Made by a program: the position numbers and the translations under genes
In this document: one piece after another, positions 1 to 5,475 of the stretch
How positions within the stretch are numbered: position 1 is the first letter of the stretch
Layout: the number at the start of each line of letters is the position of its first letter
Assembly (NCBI GenBank): GCA_019245555.1
Contig: JAFARH010000042.1
Span: forward strand, 1-6,049
Direction of reading: 5' to 3'
DNA: 6,049 nt
Source: Betaproteobacteria bacterium
GTDB taxonomy: Bacteria > Pseudomonadota > Gammaproteobacteria > Burkholderiales > SG8-39
Notes under the pieces: model-generated
The model's database searches: none
Seen by the model: the letters and a program-made list of their open reading frames with translations, nothing else
What the model was told of the DNA's origin: nothing

Positions 1-273
1 GACGTGCTCGAAAAACAGGCCGCTGCGATCCGAGCGGAGCGCGACAAGCTCAAGACGGGTCTTGCGGCGCTGCGCGGCGTGACCGTGTTTCCTTCGGCTG
101 CCAACTTTTTTCTGGTTCGTGTCGCCGACGCGGCGCGCACCTATGAAGGACTGCGGAAGCAAGGTGTGCTCGTGCGTAATCTGCATCCGGGGCTGCCGCA
201 GTGCCTGCGCGTCACCGTCGGGACGCCGGATGAAAACCGTATACTCATCAATGCGCTCAAGGAAGCGCTGTGA
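1..273 (+). CDS. hisC: Histidinol-phosphate aminotransferase, C-terminal fragment (5' end outside window)
   Basis: The frame is open from base 1 to a TGA at 271-273 and gives the last 90 residues of a PLP-dependent class I/II aminotransferase of the HisC type. HisC transfers the amino group of glutamate to imidazole acetol phosphate to make histidinol phosphate, in the cytoplasm. Visible C-terminal-domain features are the SAANFFLVR strand (fragment residues 32-40), the GVLVRN segment (55-60) and LRVTVGT (69-75), whose Arg70 is expected to bind the substrate carboxylate/phosphate as in the family. The pyridoxal-binding lysine and the large domain lie upstream of the window. The TGA overlaps a GTG that can start hisB. 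Family assignment rests on the C-terminal motifs and the his-gene context. The related aminotransferase Cobalamin/CobC type is unlikely here because of that context. Confidence 0.9.
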   Translation, partial: DVLEKQAAAIRAERDKLKTGLAALRGVTVFPSAANFFLVRVADAARTYEGLRKQGVLVRNLHPGLPQCLRVTVGTPDENRILINALKEAL

Positions 274-866
274 CCACCATGCGTACTGCTGAAGTCGTTC
301 GCAACACCAAGGAAACGCAGATCCGCGTCAAAGTGGATCTCGATGGGTCCGGCAAGGCGAAGCTTGCCACCGGCCTGCCGTTCCTCGAGCACATGCTTGA
401 CCAGGTGGCGCGACACGGCATGCTCGACCTCGAAATCGATGCTAAAGGCGACCTGCACATCGATGCGCATCACACGGTGGAAGACATCGGCATCACGCTC
501 GGCCAGGCCTGCGCGAAAGCCGTCGGCGACAAGGCGGGTGTGCGCCGTTTCGGGCACGCCTACGTACCGCTCGACGAAGCGCTGTCGCGCGTGGTGATCG
601 ATTTCTCCGGACGGCCGGGGCTCGAATACCACGTCGAGTTCACGCGGGGACTGATCGGTGAATTCGACGTCGACCTCGTGCACGAATTCTTCCAGGGCTT
701 CGTCAACCATGCGCAGGTGACGCTGCACATTGACAACCTGCGCGGCGACAACGCACACCACCAGTGCGAGACGATGTTCAAGGCTTTCGCGCGGGCGCTG
801 CGCATGGCGGTCGAGCGCGACCCGCGCACCCAGGGCTCCATTCCCTCCACCAAGGGAACACTCTAG
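270..866 (+). CDS. hisB: Imidazoleglycerol-phosphate dehydratase (monofunctional HisB)
   Basis: HisB dehydrates imidazole glycerol phosphate to imidazole acetol phosphate, a manganese-dependent step just before HisC. The two family metal-binding signatures are visible: HHTVED (residues 67-72 from the GTG start) and NAHHQCE (161-167). [12 protein letters not shown] and DFSGRPGLE are also present, as is the conserved C-terminal IPSTKG. At 195-198 residues it is the short monofunctional form, without the N-terminal histidinol-phosphatase domain of the enterobacterial fusion, so that phosphatase must be encoded elsewhere. Start choice is not settled. GTG at 270 overlaps the hisC stop by 4 bases and has AAGGAAG (259-265) at good distance. 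ATG at 279 gives the N-terminus MRTAEV that I recall as usual for betaproteobacterial HisB. Both are in frame and differ by three residues. Confidence 0.96.
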   Translation: MTTMRTAEVVRNTKETQIRVKVDLDGSGKAKLATGLPFLEHMLDQVARHGMLDLEIDAKGDLHIDAHHTVEDIGITLGQACAKAVGDKAGVRRFGHAYVPLDEALSRVVIDFSGRPGLEYHVEFTRGLIGEFDVDLVHEFFQGFVNHAQVTLHIDNLRGDNAHHQCETMFKAFARALRMAVERDPRTQGSIPSTKGTL

Positions 867-879
867 GCGAGAGCTTGCA

Positions 880-1491
880 GTGCGCATCGCAGTGGTGGAT
901 TACGGCATGGGCAACCTGCGCTCGGTCTCGAAAGCGCTGGAGCGGGTCGCGCCCGAGGCGCAGGTGCTCGTCACCGCGGATCCTGCACGCATCCGCTCGG
1001 CCGAGCGCGTCGTAGTGCCGGGCCAGGGGGCGCTGCCCGACTGCATGAAGAACCTCCTCGCGAGCGGTGCGCGAGACGCGGTGCTGGATGCGCTGCGCGA
1101 CAAGCCCTATCTCGGCATCTGCCTCGGCCTGCAAATGCTGTTCGATCACGGCGCCGAGGGCGAAACGGCGGCGCTAGGCGTTCTTAAAGGCGATGTACCC
1201 CGTTTCTCCGTCACGGGGCTCAAGATTCCGCACATGGGCTGGAACGAGGTGCTGCAGGAAGGGGCGCACCCGTTATGGGCCGGTATCAGCGATAAAAGCC
1301 GCTTTTACTTCGTGCATAGCTACGTTCCGGCGCCGGCGGATCGCGCGCTGGTGGCGGCGACTTGCGTCTATGGCGTGCCCTTTACCTGCGCCGTGGCCCG
1401 GGATAATATTTTTGCCGTCCAGTTCCACCCCGAAAAAAGCCAGTCAGCCGGCCTGCAACTCCTCTCCAACTTCGTGCGCTGGCGTCCTTGA
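880..1491 (+). CDS. hisH: Imidazole glycerol phosphate synthase, glutamine amidotransferase subunit
   Basis: HisH is the glutaminase half of imidazole glycerol phosphate synthase. It hydrolyses glutamine and channels ammonia to HisF. The class I amidotransferase triad is visible: Cys81 in GICLGLQ, and His183 and Glu185 in QFHPEKS. Also present are the N-terminal [10 protein letters not shown], the oxyanion-region [10 protein letters not shown] (residues 47-56), PHMGWNEV and YFVHSY. The length of 203 residues is normal. The start is GTG at 880: the frame is open further upstream into hisB, but family proteins begin at the MRIAVVDYG strand, and a weak purine-rich AGGCGAGAG (865-873) precedes this GTG. 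Thirteen bases separate it from hisB, and HisA and HisF follow, so the two synthase subunits are co-transcribed with HisA between them. Near its 3' end lies a locally AT-rich patch (about 1402-1412). Confidence 0.96.
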   Translation: MRIAVVDYGMGNLRSVSKALERVAPEAQVLVTADPARIRSAERVVVPGQGALPDCMKNLLASGARDAVLDALRDKPYLGICLGLQMLFDHGAEGETAALGVLKGDVPRFSVTGLKIPHMGWNEVLQEGAHPLWAGISDKSRFYFVHSYVPAPADRALVAATCVYGVPFTCAVARDNIFAVQFHPEKSQSAGLQLLSNFVRWRP

Positions 1492-1500
1492 TTTAATTTC

Positions 1501-1516
1501 GAGCACTGAAGTGCTC
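1501..1516 (+). promoter_or_regulatory. Hairpin covering the hisA start codon
   Basis: GAGCACT (1501-1507) and AGTGCTC (1510-1516) are perfect inverted repeats separated by two bases. As RNA this would fold as a 6-base-pair stem, GAGCAC/GTGCTC, with a TGAA tetraloop. The 3' arm contains the hisA GTG (1511-1513) and the 5' arm contains the only Shine-Dalgarno-like GAG. It could lower free initiation at hisA unless ribosomes finishing hisH, whose stop is at 1489-1491, open it. The structure is seen; the effect is inferred. Confidence 0.5.
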
Positions 1517-2260
1517 ATCATTCCCGCAATTGATCTGAAAGACGGCCGCTGCGTGCGCTTGCAGCAGGGCAAGATGGACACGGCTACCGTGTTCTCGGAC
1601 AACCCTGTGCAGATGGCGAAGCATTGGGCCTCGCTTGGTGCTCGCCGGCTGCACATCGTGGATCTCAACGGCGCGGTCGCCGGCAAGCCCAAGAACGAGA
1701 AGGTGATCCGCGAGATGATCGCCGCCGTCGGCCAGCAGGTGCCGATCCAGGTGGGCGGCGGCATTCGCGACCTCGACACGATCGAGAGCTACCTCGATGC
1801 CGGCGTTACCTACATCGTGATCGGCACTGCAGCCGTGAAGAATCCCGGATTCCTTTCCGACGCCTGCTATGCATTCCCCGGCCACATCATTGCCGGCCTC
1901 GACGCCAAGGATGGGAAGGTCGCGGTGGAAGGCTGGTCGAAGCTCACTGGACACGACGTCGTCGATCTCGCCAAGAAATATGAGGAGTACGGCATCGAGG
2001 CGCTGATCTACACCGACATCGGGCGCGACGGCATGATGAGCGGCGTGAACATCGACGCGACGTTCCGCCTCGCTCAGGCCACCAAAACCCCGATCATTGC
2101 CTCCGGCGGGTTGAACAGCGTCGAGGACATTCAAGCGGTGTGCACGAAGCTGGTGCCGGAAGGCGTGATCGGCGCCATCGCCGGTCGTGCCCTGTACGAA
2201 GGAAAACTGGAGCTCAAGAGCGCGCAAGCGGCCGCTGACAAAGCGGTCGGCAAGGCCTGA
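1511..2260 (+). CDS. hisA: ProFAR isomerase (phosphoribosylformimino-AICAR-phosphate isomerase)
   Basis: HisA is a (beta-alpha)8 barrel enzyme that converts ProFAR to PRFAR by an Amadori rearrangement, supplying the substrate of HisH-HisF. The general acid/base residues expected for the family are visible: Asp8 in PAIDLKDG and Asp131 in AGLDAKDG. Phosphate-binding loops are VGGGIRD (81-87) and IASGGL (196-201), and the [12 protein letters not shown] segment (167-178) is present. Length is 249 residues, slightly above the usual figure because of an Ala/Lys-rich C-terminal tail. The start is GTG at 1511: the open frame continues upstream inside hisH, but the family N-terminus is the LLIPAIDL strand, and no better start lies in the 19-base gap. 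Shine-Dalgarno pairing is weak (GAG at 1501-1503), and the start codon lies in the 3' arm of a hairpin. Confidence 0.95.
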   Translation: MLIIPAIDLKDGRCVRLQQGKMDTATVFSDNPVQMAKHWASLGARRLHIVDLNGAVAGKPKNEKVIREMIAAVGQQVPIQVGGGIRDLDTIESYLDAGVTYIVIGTAAVKNPGFLSDACYAFPGHIIAGLDAKDGKVAVEGWSKLTGHDVVDLAKKYEEYGIEALIYTDIGRDGMMSGVNIDATFRLAQATKTPIIASGGLNSVEDIQAVCTKLVPEGVIGAIAGRALYEGKLELKSAQAAADKAVGKA

Positions 2261-2262
2261 GC

Positions 2263-3021
2263 GTGGCCCTCGCGAAAAGAATCATTCCCTGCCTCGATGT
2301 CACCGCGGGCCGGGTCGTAAAGGGCGTCAATTTCGTCGATCTGCGCGACGCGGGCGATCCGGTCGAGATCGCCGCGCGCTACGACGGCGAGGGCGCGGAC
2401 GAGCTCTGCTTCCTCGACATCACCGCGAGCTCGGATGAGCGCGACATCCTGTTGCATGTGATCGAGGCAGTGGCGTCGCGCGTGTTCATTCCTCTGACCG
2501 TCGGCGGCGGCGTGCGCAAGGTCGAGGATGTGCGGCGTCTGCTGAACGCTGGCGCTGACAAGGTGTCCATCAACACCGCTGCCGTGCAGAACCCGCAGCT
2601 CGTGAAAGACGCGTCCGACATCGTCGGCAACCAATGCATCGTCGTTGCGATCGACGCTAAGAAAAATGGCATGGGCTGGGAGGTGTATACGCACGGCGGC
2701 CGCAAGGCGACCGGTTTGGACGCGGTGCGCTGGGCCGAGCGCATGACGCAAGCGGGCGCGGGCGAGATTCTCCTGACCAGCATGGACCGCGACGGCACGC
2801 GCGAGGGTTTCGATATAGGCCTCACGCGCGCTGTTTCCGAAGCGGTTAGCGTTCCCGTCATCGCGTCCGGCGGCGTCGGAAATTTGGAGCATCTCGCGCA
2901 GGGTGTGCTCGAGGGGAAAGCCGACGCGGTGCTCGCGGCGAGCATTTTCCATTTCGGCGAATTCACGGTGCGCCAAGCGAAGATCCACCTCAAGAAGCGC
3001 GGGATCGAGGTGCGCGAATGA
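2263..3021 (+). CDS. hisF: Imidazole glycerol phosphate synthase, cyclase subunit
   Basis: HisF is the (beta-alpha)8 barrel cyclase that uses ammonia from HisH to split PRFAR into imidazole glycerol phosphate and AICAR, linking histidine and purine synthesis. The catalytic aspartates are visible: Asp12 in IPCLDV and Asp131 in VAIDAK. Phosphate-binding loops are TVGGGVR (79-85) and ASGGVG (201-206). [14 protein letters not shown] and [14 protein letters not shown] are also present. Length is 252 residues, which is normal. The start is GTG at 2263, two bases after the hisA stop and one residue longer (MALAKR) than the common MLAKR N-terminus. There is only a weak AAGG upstream, so translation is probably coupled to hisA. 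The stop overlaps the hisI ATG in an ATGA. Confidence 0.97.
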   Translation: MALAKRIIPCLDVTAGRVVKGVNFVDLRDAGDPVEIAARYDGEGADELCFLDITASSDERDILLHVIEAVASRVFIPLTVGGGVRKVEDVRRLLNAGADKVSINTAAVQNPQLVKDASDIVGNQCIVVAIDAKKNGMGWEVYTHGGRKATGLDAVRWAERMTQAGAGEILLTSMDRDGTREGFDIGLTRAVSEAVSVPVIASGGVGNLEHLAQGVLEGKADAVLAASIFHFGEFTVRQAKIHLKKRGIEVRE

Positions 3022-3401
3022 ACTGGCTCGACGAAGTGCCCTGGAACGGCGACGGTCTCATTGCCGCGGTCGCGCAGGACGCCGAAAGCGGCCGCGTGCT
3101 GACGGTTGCGTGGATGAATCGCGAAGCGCTCAAGCAGACGGCGGAGAAAAGCGAGGCCGTGTACTGGTCGCGCTCGCGCCGCAAGCTCTGGCGCAAAGGC
3201 GAGCAGTCGGGACACGTGCAGAAAGTGCGCGAACTCAGGCTCGACTGCGACGCGGACACGATCCTGCTGCAAGTCGAGCAGGTCGGCGGCATCGCGTGCC
3301 ACACCGGCCGCGAGAGCTGCTTCTACCGAAAACTAGAGAAGGGGAGCTGGGTGACGACCGATCCGGTGCTCAAGGATCCGACGGACATCTATAAGAAATG
3401 A
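3018..3401 (+). CDS. hisI: Phosphoribosyl-AMP cyclohydrolase
   Basis: This zinc- and magnesium-dependent enzyme opens the purine ring of PR-AMP to give ProFAR, the HisA substrate. The metal-binding signature is visible: DCDAD (Asp76, Cys77, Asp78, Asp80), then Cys94-His95 in GIACHTGR and Cys101 in [15 protein letters not shown] (30-38), [14 protein letters not shown] and SGHVQ are typical of the family. The 127-residue protein is the stand-alone form; in enterobacteria it is fused to the HisE domain. A strong Shine-Dalgarno, GAGGTG (3007-3012), lies inside the end of hisF, five bases from the ATG. The gene overlaps hisF upstream and hisE downstream by 4 bases each. Confidence 0.96.
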   Translation: MNWLDEVPWNGDGLIAAVAQDAESGRVLTVAWMNREALKQTAEKSEAVYWSRSRRKLWRKGEQSGHVQKVRELRLDCDADTILLQVEQVGGIACHTGRESCFYRKLEKGSWVTTDPVLKDPTDIYKK

Positions 3402-3730
3402 AACCGGGCCTGTACGAGACGTTGGAACGCATCGCGACGACCATCAACGAACGCAAGGGCGGCGATCCGAAGAAGTCCTACGTCGCCCAGCTTTTCGCCA
3501 AGGGCGACGATGCGATGCTGAAGAAGATCGGCGAGGAAGCGACCGAGACCGTGCTCGCAGCGAAGAGCGGCGATCGCCTCGCGCTGGTGCGCGAGACGGC
3601 CGATCTCTGGTTCCACTCGATGATCGTGCTCGCGCGCCACGGCGTTGGACCGGCGGACGTGCTGGCCGAAATGCATCGGCGCGAAGGAATTTCCGGACTG
3701 GATGAAAAGGCAGCGAGGAAGAAGCGATGA
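3398..3730 (+). CDS. hisE: Phosphoribosyl-ATP pyrophosphatase
   Basis: HisE removes pyrophosphate from PR-ATP to give PR-AMP, the HisI substrate. It belongs to the all-alpha NTP pyrophosphatase (MazG-like) superfamily. The magnesium-binding helices are visible as GEEATE (Glu46, Glu47, Glu50) and ETADLW (Glu66, Asp69). [12 protein letters not shown] (25-36) is the usual substrate-side segment. Length is 110 residues with a very basic C-terminus (KAARKKR). Its ATG sits in the ATGA overlap with hisI. No clear Shine-Dalgarno precedes it, so coupling to hisI translation is likely, which would keep the two enzymes near equal amounts, as the fused HisIE protein does elsewhere. The coupling is inferred. 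Confidence 0.95.
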   Translation: MKPGLYETLERIATTINERKGGDPKKSYVAQLFAKGDDAMLKKIGEEATETVLAAKSGDRLALVRETADLWFHSMIVLARHGVGPADVLAEMHRREGISGLDEKAARKKR

Positions 3731-4083
3731 GCGACCCGAACTGCGTTTTCTGCAAGATCGCACGCGGCGAGATTCCGGCGAAGAAGATTTACGACGACAA
3801 CGATGTCATGGCTTTCCACGACATCCGGCCGCAGGCACCCGTGCACTTCTTACTCGTGCCGAAGGCGCACATTCCGACGCTCTACGACGCGCAGCCCGCG
3901 AATCAGGCGGCGCTTGGCAAGATGCTCGGCCTCGCCGGACGCCTCGCTCGAGAAGCTGGGGCGACGGACGGCTTCCGCACCATCATCAACAACGGTCGGG
4001 TGGGGCATCAGGAGGTGTATCATGTCCACATGCATGTTCTAGGCGGGCCGGAACCTCTCGGTCCGATGCTCCATCGAAAATGA
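3727..4083 (+). CDS. hinT: HIT-family purine nucleoside phosphoramidate hydrolase (HinT-like)
   Basis: This is a 118-residue histidine-triad protein of the HinT/PKCI branch. Known members hydrolyse AMP-lysine and other purine nucleoside phosphoramidates or acyl-adenylates as cytoplasmic homodimers. The triad HVHMHV is at residues 99-104, with His101 the expected nucleophile. CVFCKI and ARGEIPAKK at the N-terminus, the [17 protein letters not shown] nucleotide-binding stretch (30-46) and the C-terminal GPMLHRK are also family features. It starts at the ATG in a 4-base overlap with hisE, with GAGGAA (3715-3720) as Shine-Dalgarno. Residence between the his genes and tatABC is common in betaproteobacteria. 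A functional link to histidine synthesis through AMP chemistry can be imagined but is not shown by the sequence. The family call is sure; the physiological substrate is not. Confidence 0.94.
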   Translation: MSDPNCVFCKIARGEIPAKKIYDDNDVMAFHDIRPQAPVHFLLVPKAHIPTLYDAQPANQAALGKMLGLAGRLAREAGATDGFRTIINNGRVGHQEVYHVHMHVLGGPEPLGPMLHRK

Positions 4084-4085
4084 GC

Positions 4086-4105
4086 AGGAGAAATTAGGAG
4101 AGATT
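4086..4105 (+). promoter_or_regulatory. Tandem duplicated Shine-Dalgarno region before tatA
   Basis: Two 10-base units in direct tandem, AGGAGAAATT (4086-4095) and AGGAGAGATT (4096-4105), differ at one base. Each contains AGGAG. The second is ideally placed, six bases from the tatA ATG at 4107. The first is ten bases farther away and could act as a second ribosome loading site. This is the strongest translation signal before a full-length gene in the window, which fits the high TatA amounts the Tat system needs. The role of the first copy is inference. Confidence 0.75.
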
Positions 4106-4106
4106 T

Positions 4107-4337
4107 ATGGGTTCGCTCAGCATTTGGCATTGGCTGATCGTTCTGGTGATCGTGATGCTGATTTTCGGCACCAAGAAGCTGCGCAACATCGGCGCGGATC
4201 TTGGCGGCGCGGTGCGCGGTTTCAAGGACGGCATGCGCGAAGGCACGGCCGACAAGGCCACCGAACCGGCCACGCCGCAGGTCACGGGCAAGACGGTCGA
4301 GGGTGAAGTGCGCGGCAAGACCGAGCACAAGGCCTGA
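4107..4337 (+). CDS. tatA: Twin-arginine translocase subunit TatA
   Basis: TatA is the abundant pore- or patch-forming subunit of the Tat system, which exports folded proteins carrying twin-arginine signal peptides across the inner membrane. The 76-residue protein has the usual layout. A short N-terminal membrane helix (about residues 5-20, [15 protein letters not shown]) is followed by the FGTKKL hinge (20-25), an amphipathic helix (about 25-45, with [15 protein letters not shown]) and a polar, probably disordered tail. The N-terminus MGSLSIWHW is typical of betaproteobacterial TatA. It lacks the Glu8 seen in TatB. It starts 23 bases after hinT behind a strong duplicated Shine-Dalgarno. Two stem-loops follow immediately, the first overlapping its stop codon. 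Confidence 0.95.
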   Translation: MGSLSIWHWLIVLVIVMLIFGTKKLRNIGADLGGAVRGFKDGMREGTADKATEPATPQVTGKTVEGEVRGKTEHKA

Positions 4338-4352
4338 GTCGCACCGCAGGCC
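4331..4352 (+). promoter_or_regulatory. Stem-loop overlapping the tatA stop codon
   Basis: GGCCTG (4331-4336) and CAGGCC (4347-4352) are perfect inverted repeats with a 10-base loop. The tatA TGA (4335-4337) falls across the end of the 5' arm, so a terminating ribosome would keep this hairpin open. It has no T-run and is not a terminator by itself. With the next hairpin it could protect the tatA mRNA 3' end. The pairing is seen; the function is inferred. Confidence 0.45.
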
Positions 4353-4357
4353 AAACG

Positions 4358-4381
4358 AAGGCGCCTTCCGGGCGCCTTTTT
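4358..4381 (+). terminator. Rho-independent terminator-like hairpin between tatA and tatB
   Basis: AAGGCGCC (4358-4365) pairs perfectly with GGCGCCTT (4371-4378) across a 5-base loop, TTCCG. The 3' arm runs into five consecutive T (4377-4381). This is a classic intrinsic-terminator shape, GC-rich in the stem, with a short T-run that suggests partial rather than complete termination. It lies inside the tat gene set, 12 bases before tatB, so it probably acts as an attenuator that lowers tatBC transcription relative to tatA. The strength cannot be judged from sequence. Confidence 0.7.
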
Positions 4382-4393
4382 AGTCTCTAGCCA

Positions 4394-4723
4394 ATGTTCG
4401 ATATCGGATTTTCAGAGCTGCTCGTCATCGGCGTGGTGGCGCTGATCGTGATCGGGCCCGAGAAGCTGCCGCGCGTGGCGCGCACCATCGGCCACCTCGT
4501 CGGCCGCATGCAGCGCTACGTCGCCGACGTCAAGGCCGACATCAACAAGGAAATCGAGCTCGAGGAGCTGCGCAAGATGCGCGACTCGATGCAGAAGGCG
4601 GCCACCGACATCCAGGCCTCCGTTGATCAAGAGATGAACAAGACCGCGGACGACCTGAACAAGGCGGTCGAGGGCGAGAAAAAACCCGAAGAGAAGAAAC
4701 CCGAAGAGAAGAGCGCGGCGTGA
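4394..4723 (+). CDS. tatB: Twin-arginine translocase subunit TatB
   Basis: TatB pairs with TatC to form the receptor for twin-arginine signal peptides. The family hallmarks are visible: [10 protein letters not shown] with Glu8, an N-terminal membrane helix (about residues 5-20), the Gly21-Pro22 hinge in GPEKLPR, and a long amphipathic, charged helix (about 25-85) with a coiled-coil-like pattern. Length is 109 residues; many homologues have a longer C-terminal tail. The tail here ends in a Lys/Glu/Pro-rich direct repeat ([11 protein letters not shown]), coded by a perfect 15-base tandem duplication. The ATG at 4394 is set by the conserved N-terminus; no Shine-Dalgarno is visible in the 13 bases before it. 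The stop overlaps the tatC GTG start by 4 bases, so TatB and TatC are probably made in coupled, similar amounts. Confidence 0.95.
   Translation: MFDIGFSELLVIGVVALIVIGPEKLPRVARTIGHLVGRMQRYVADVKADINKEIELEELRKMRDSMQKAATDIQASVDQEMNKTADDLNKAVEGEKKPEEKKPEEKSAA
4682..4711 (+). repeat. Perfect 15-base tandem repeat (2 copies) in tatB 3' end
   Basis: The unit AAACCCGAAGAGAAG occurs at 4682-4696 and again at 4697-4711 without mismatch. It keeps frame and codes for two copies of KPEEK in the disordered TatB tail. Identical codons in both copies suggest a recent duplication or slippage event. Confidence 0.9.
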
Positions 4724-5475
4724 GCGACCAGGAAAGCTTCATCTCGCACCTGATCGAGCTGCGCGAGCGCTTGATGAAAGCAGGCGGTGCGGTGCTCGTG
4801 CTTTTCATCGTCCTCTTCCTTTGGCCTGGGTCGGGCTACATCTACGACCTGCTCGCGGCGCCGCTCATGAGCGCGCTCCCCGAGGGCGCGAAGATGATCG
4901 CCACCGGCGTGATTACGCCGTTCATGGTGCCGGTAAAGGTCACTGCGCTTGCCGCGTTCCTCATCGCGCTGCCGTATGTGCTCTACCAGGCGTGGGCATT
5001 TGTCGCGCCGGGGCTCTACGATCACGAGAAGAAGCTGGCGCTGCCGCTCGTCGTTGCGAGCACGGTGCTGTTCCTCTCCGGTGTCGCGTTCTGCTACTTC
5101 TTCGTCTTCCAGAAGGTCTTCGCCTTCATCCACGGCTTCGCGCCGAAGTCGATCACGCCGGCGCCGGACATCGAGGCGTACTTCAGCTTCGTCATCACCA
5201 TGTTCCTCGCCTTCGGCGTCACCTTCGAGATCCCGATCGTGCTGATCGTGCTGGTGCGCGTTGGGCTGGTGACGGTCGAGCAGTTGAAGGACGCGCGACC
5301 CTATGCGATCGTCGGCGCGTTCGTCGTCGCGGCGGTGGTGACGCCGCCCGACGTGCTCTCGCAGTTCATGCTGGCAATACCGATGTGCATACTCTATGAA
5401 GCGGGTCTCTTCTTCGCCCGCTTCATGTCCCGTCCAAAAACCGCGCCACAAGATTCAACTGATCCGGCACATTGA
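4720..5475 (+). CDS. tatC: Twin-arginine translocase subunit TatC
   Basis: TatC is the polytopic core of the Tat receptor and binds the twin-arginine motif on the cytoplasmic face. At 251 residues it aligns almost without gaps to my recollection of E. coli TatC, keeping the same numbering for key residues: Pro48, Phe94, Glu103 in [10 protein letters not shown], Glu170 in FEIP and Asp211 in TPPD. The N-terminal HLIELRERL signature is present. Six membrane helices can be placed at about 21-36, 74-95, 108-131, 157-178, 194-208 and 213-232. The start is GTG at 4720, overlapping the tatB stop, with only AAGAG-type purines upstream, so translation is probably coupled to tatB. The last 17 residues (cytoplasmic tail) are coded in DNA that is also the 3' end of the convergent hydrolase gene. 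Confidence 0.97.
   Translation: MSDQESFISHLIELRERLMKAGGAVLVLFIVLFLWPGSGYIYDLLAAPLMSALPEGAKMIATGVITPFMVPVKVTALAAFLIALPYVLYQAWAFVAPGLYDHEKKLALPLVVASTVLFLSGVAFCYFFVFQKVFAFIHGFAPKSITPAPDIEAYFSFVITMFLAFGVTFEIPIVLIVLVRVGLVTVEQLKDARPYAIVGAFVVAAVVTPPDVLSQFMLAIPMCILYEAGLFFARFMSRPKTAPQDSTDPAH

Noticed and set aside
660..690. Inverted arrangement of two GAATTC sites in hisB
   Set aside because: Both arise from Glu-Phe codons in conserved coding sequence, and the arms are too far apart and too short to suggest a functional structure.
730..879. Upstream extension of the hisH frame into hisB
   Set aside because: HisH proteins begin at the first beta strand (MRIAVVDYG); the extra 50 residues are Arg/Ser/Thr-rich shadow translation of hisB.
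141..887. 248-codon open frame on the - strand opposite hisB
   Set aside because: It is a shadow of a GC-rich gene: it lies wholly opposite clear hisC and hisB coding sequence, and its translation has no recognisable domain.
1193..1510. Upstream extension of the hisA frame through hisH
   Set aside because: The extension is out of frame with certain hisH coding sequence, and HisA proteins begin at the LLIPAIDL strand; GTG 1511 is the start.
1493..2227. 244-codon - strand open frame opposite hisA
   Set aside because: Antisense shadow of a conserved enzyme gene with His/Asp/Val-biased composition and no family motif.
2131..3302. Two long - strand open frames (2131-2988 and 2379-3302) opposite hisF and hisI
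   Set aside because: They overlap each other and lie opposite conserved enzymes; composition is that of reversed GC-rich codons.
4553..4565. Palindromic TCGAGCTCGA in tatB
   Set aside because: It follows from Ile-Glu-Leu-Glu codons in the charged helix and has no other supporting feature.
4627..5451. 274-codon - strand open frame opposite tatC, very rich in Glu, Asp, Arg and His
   Set aside because: The charged composition is what hydrophobic membrane-helix codons give on the opposite strand; no domain is seen and tatC is certain.
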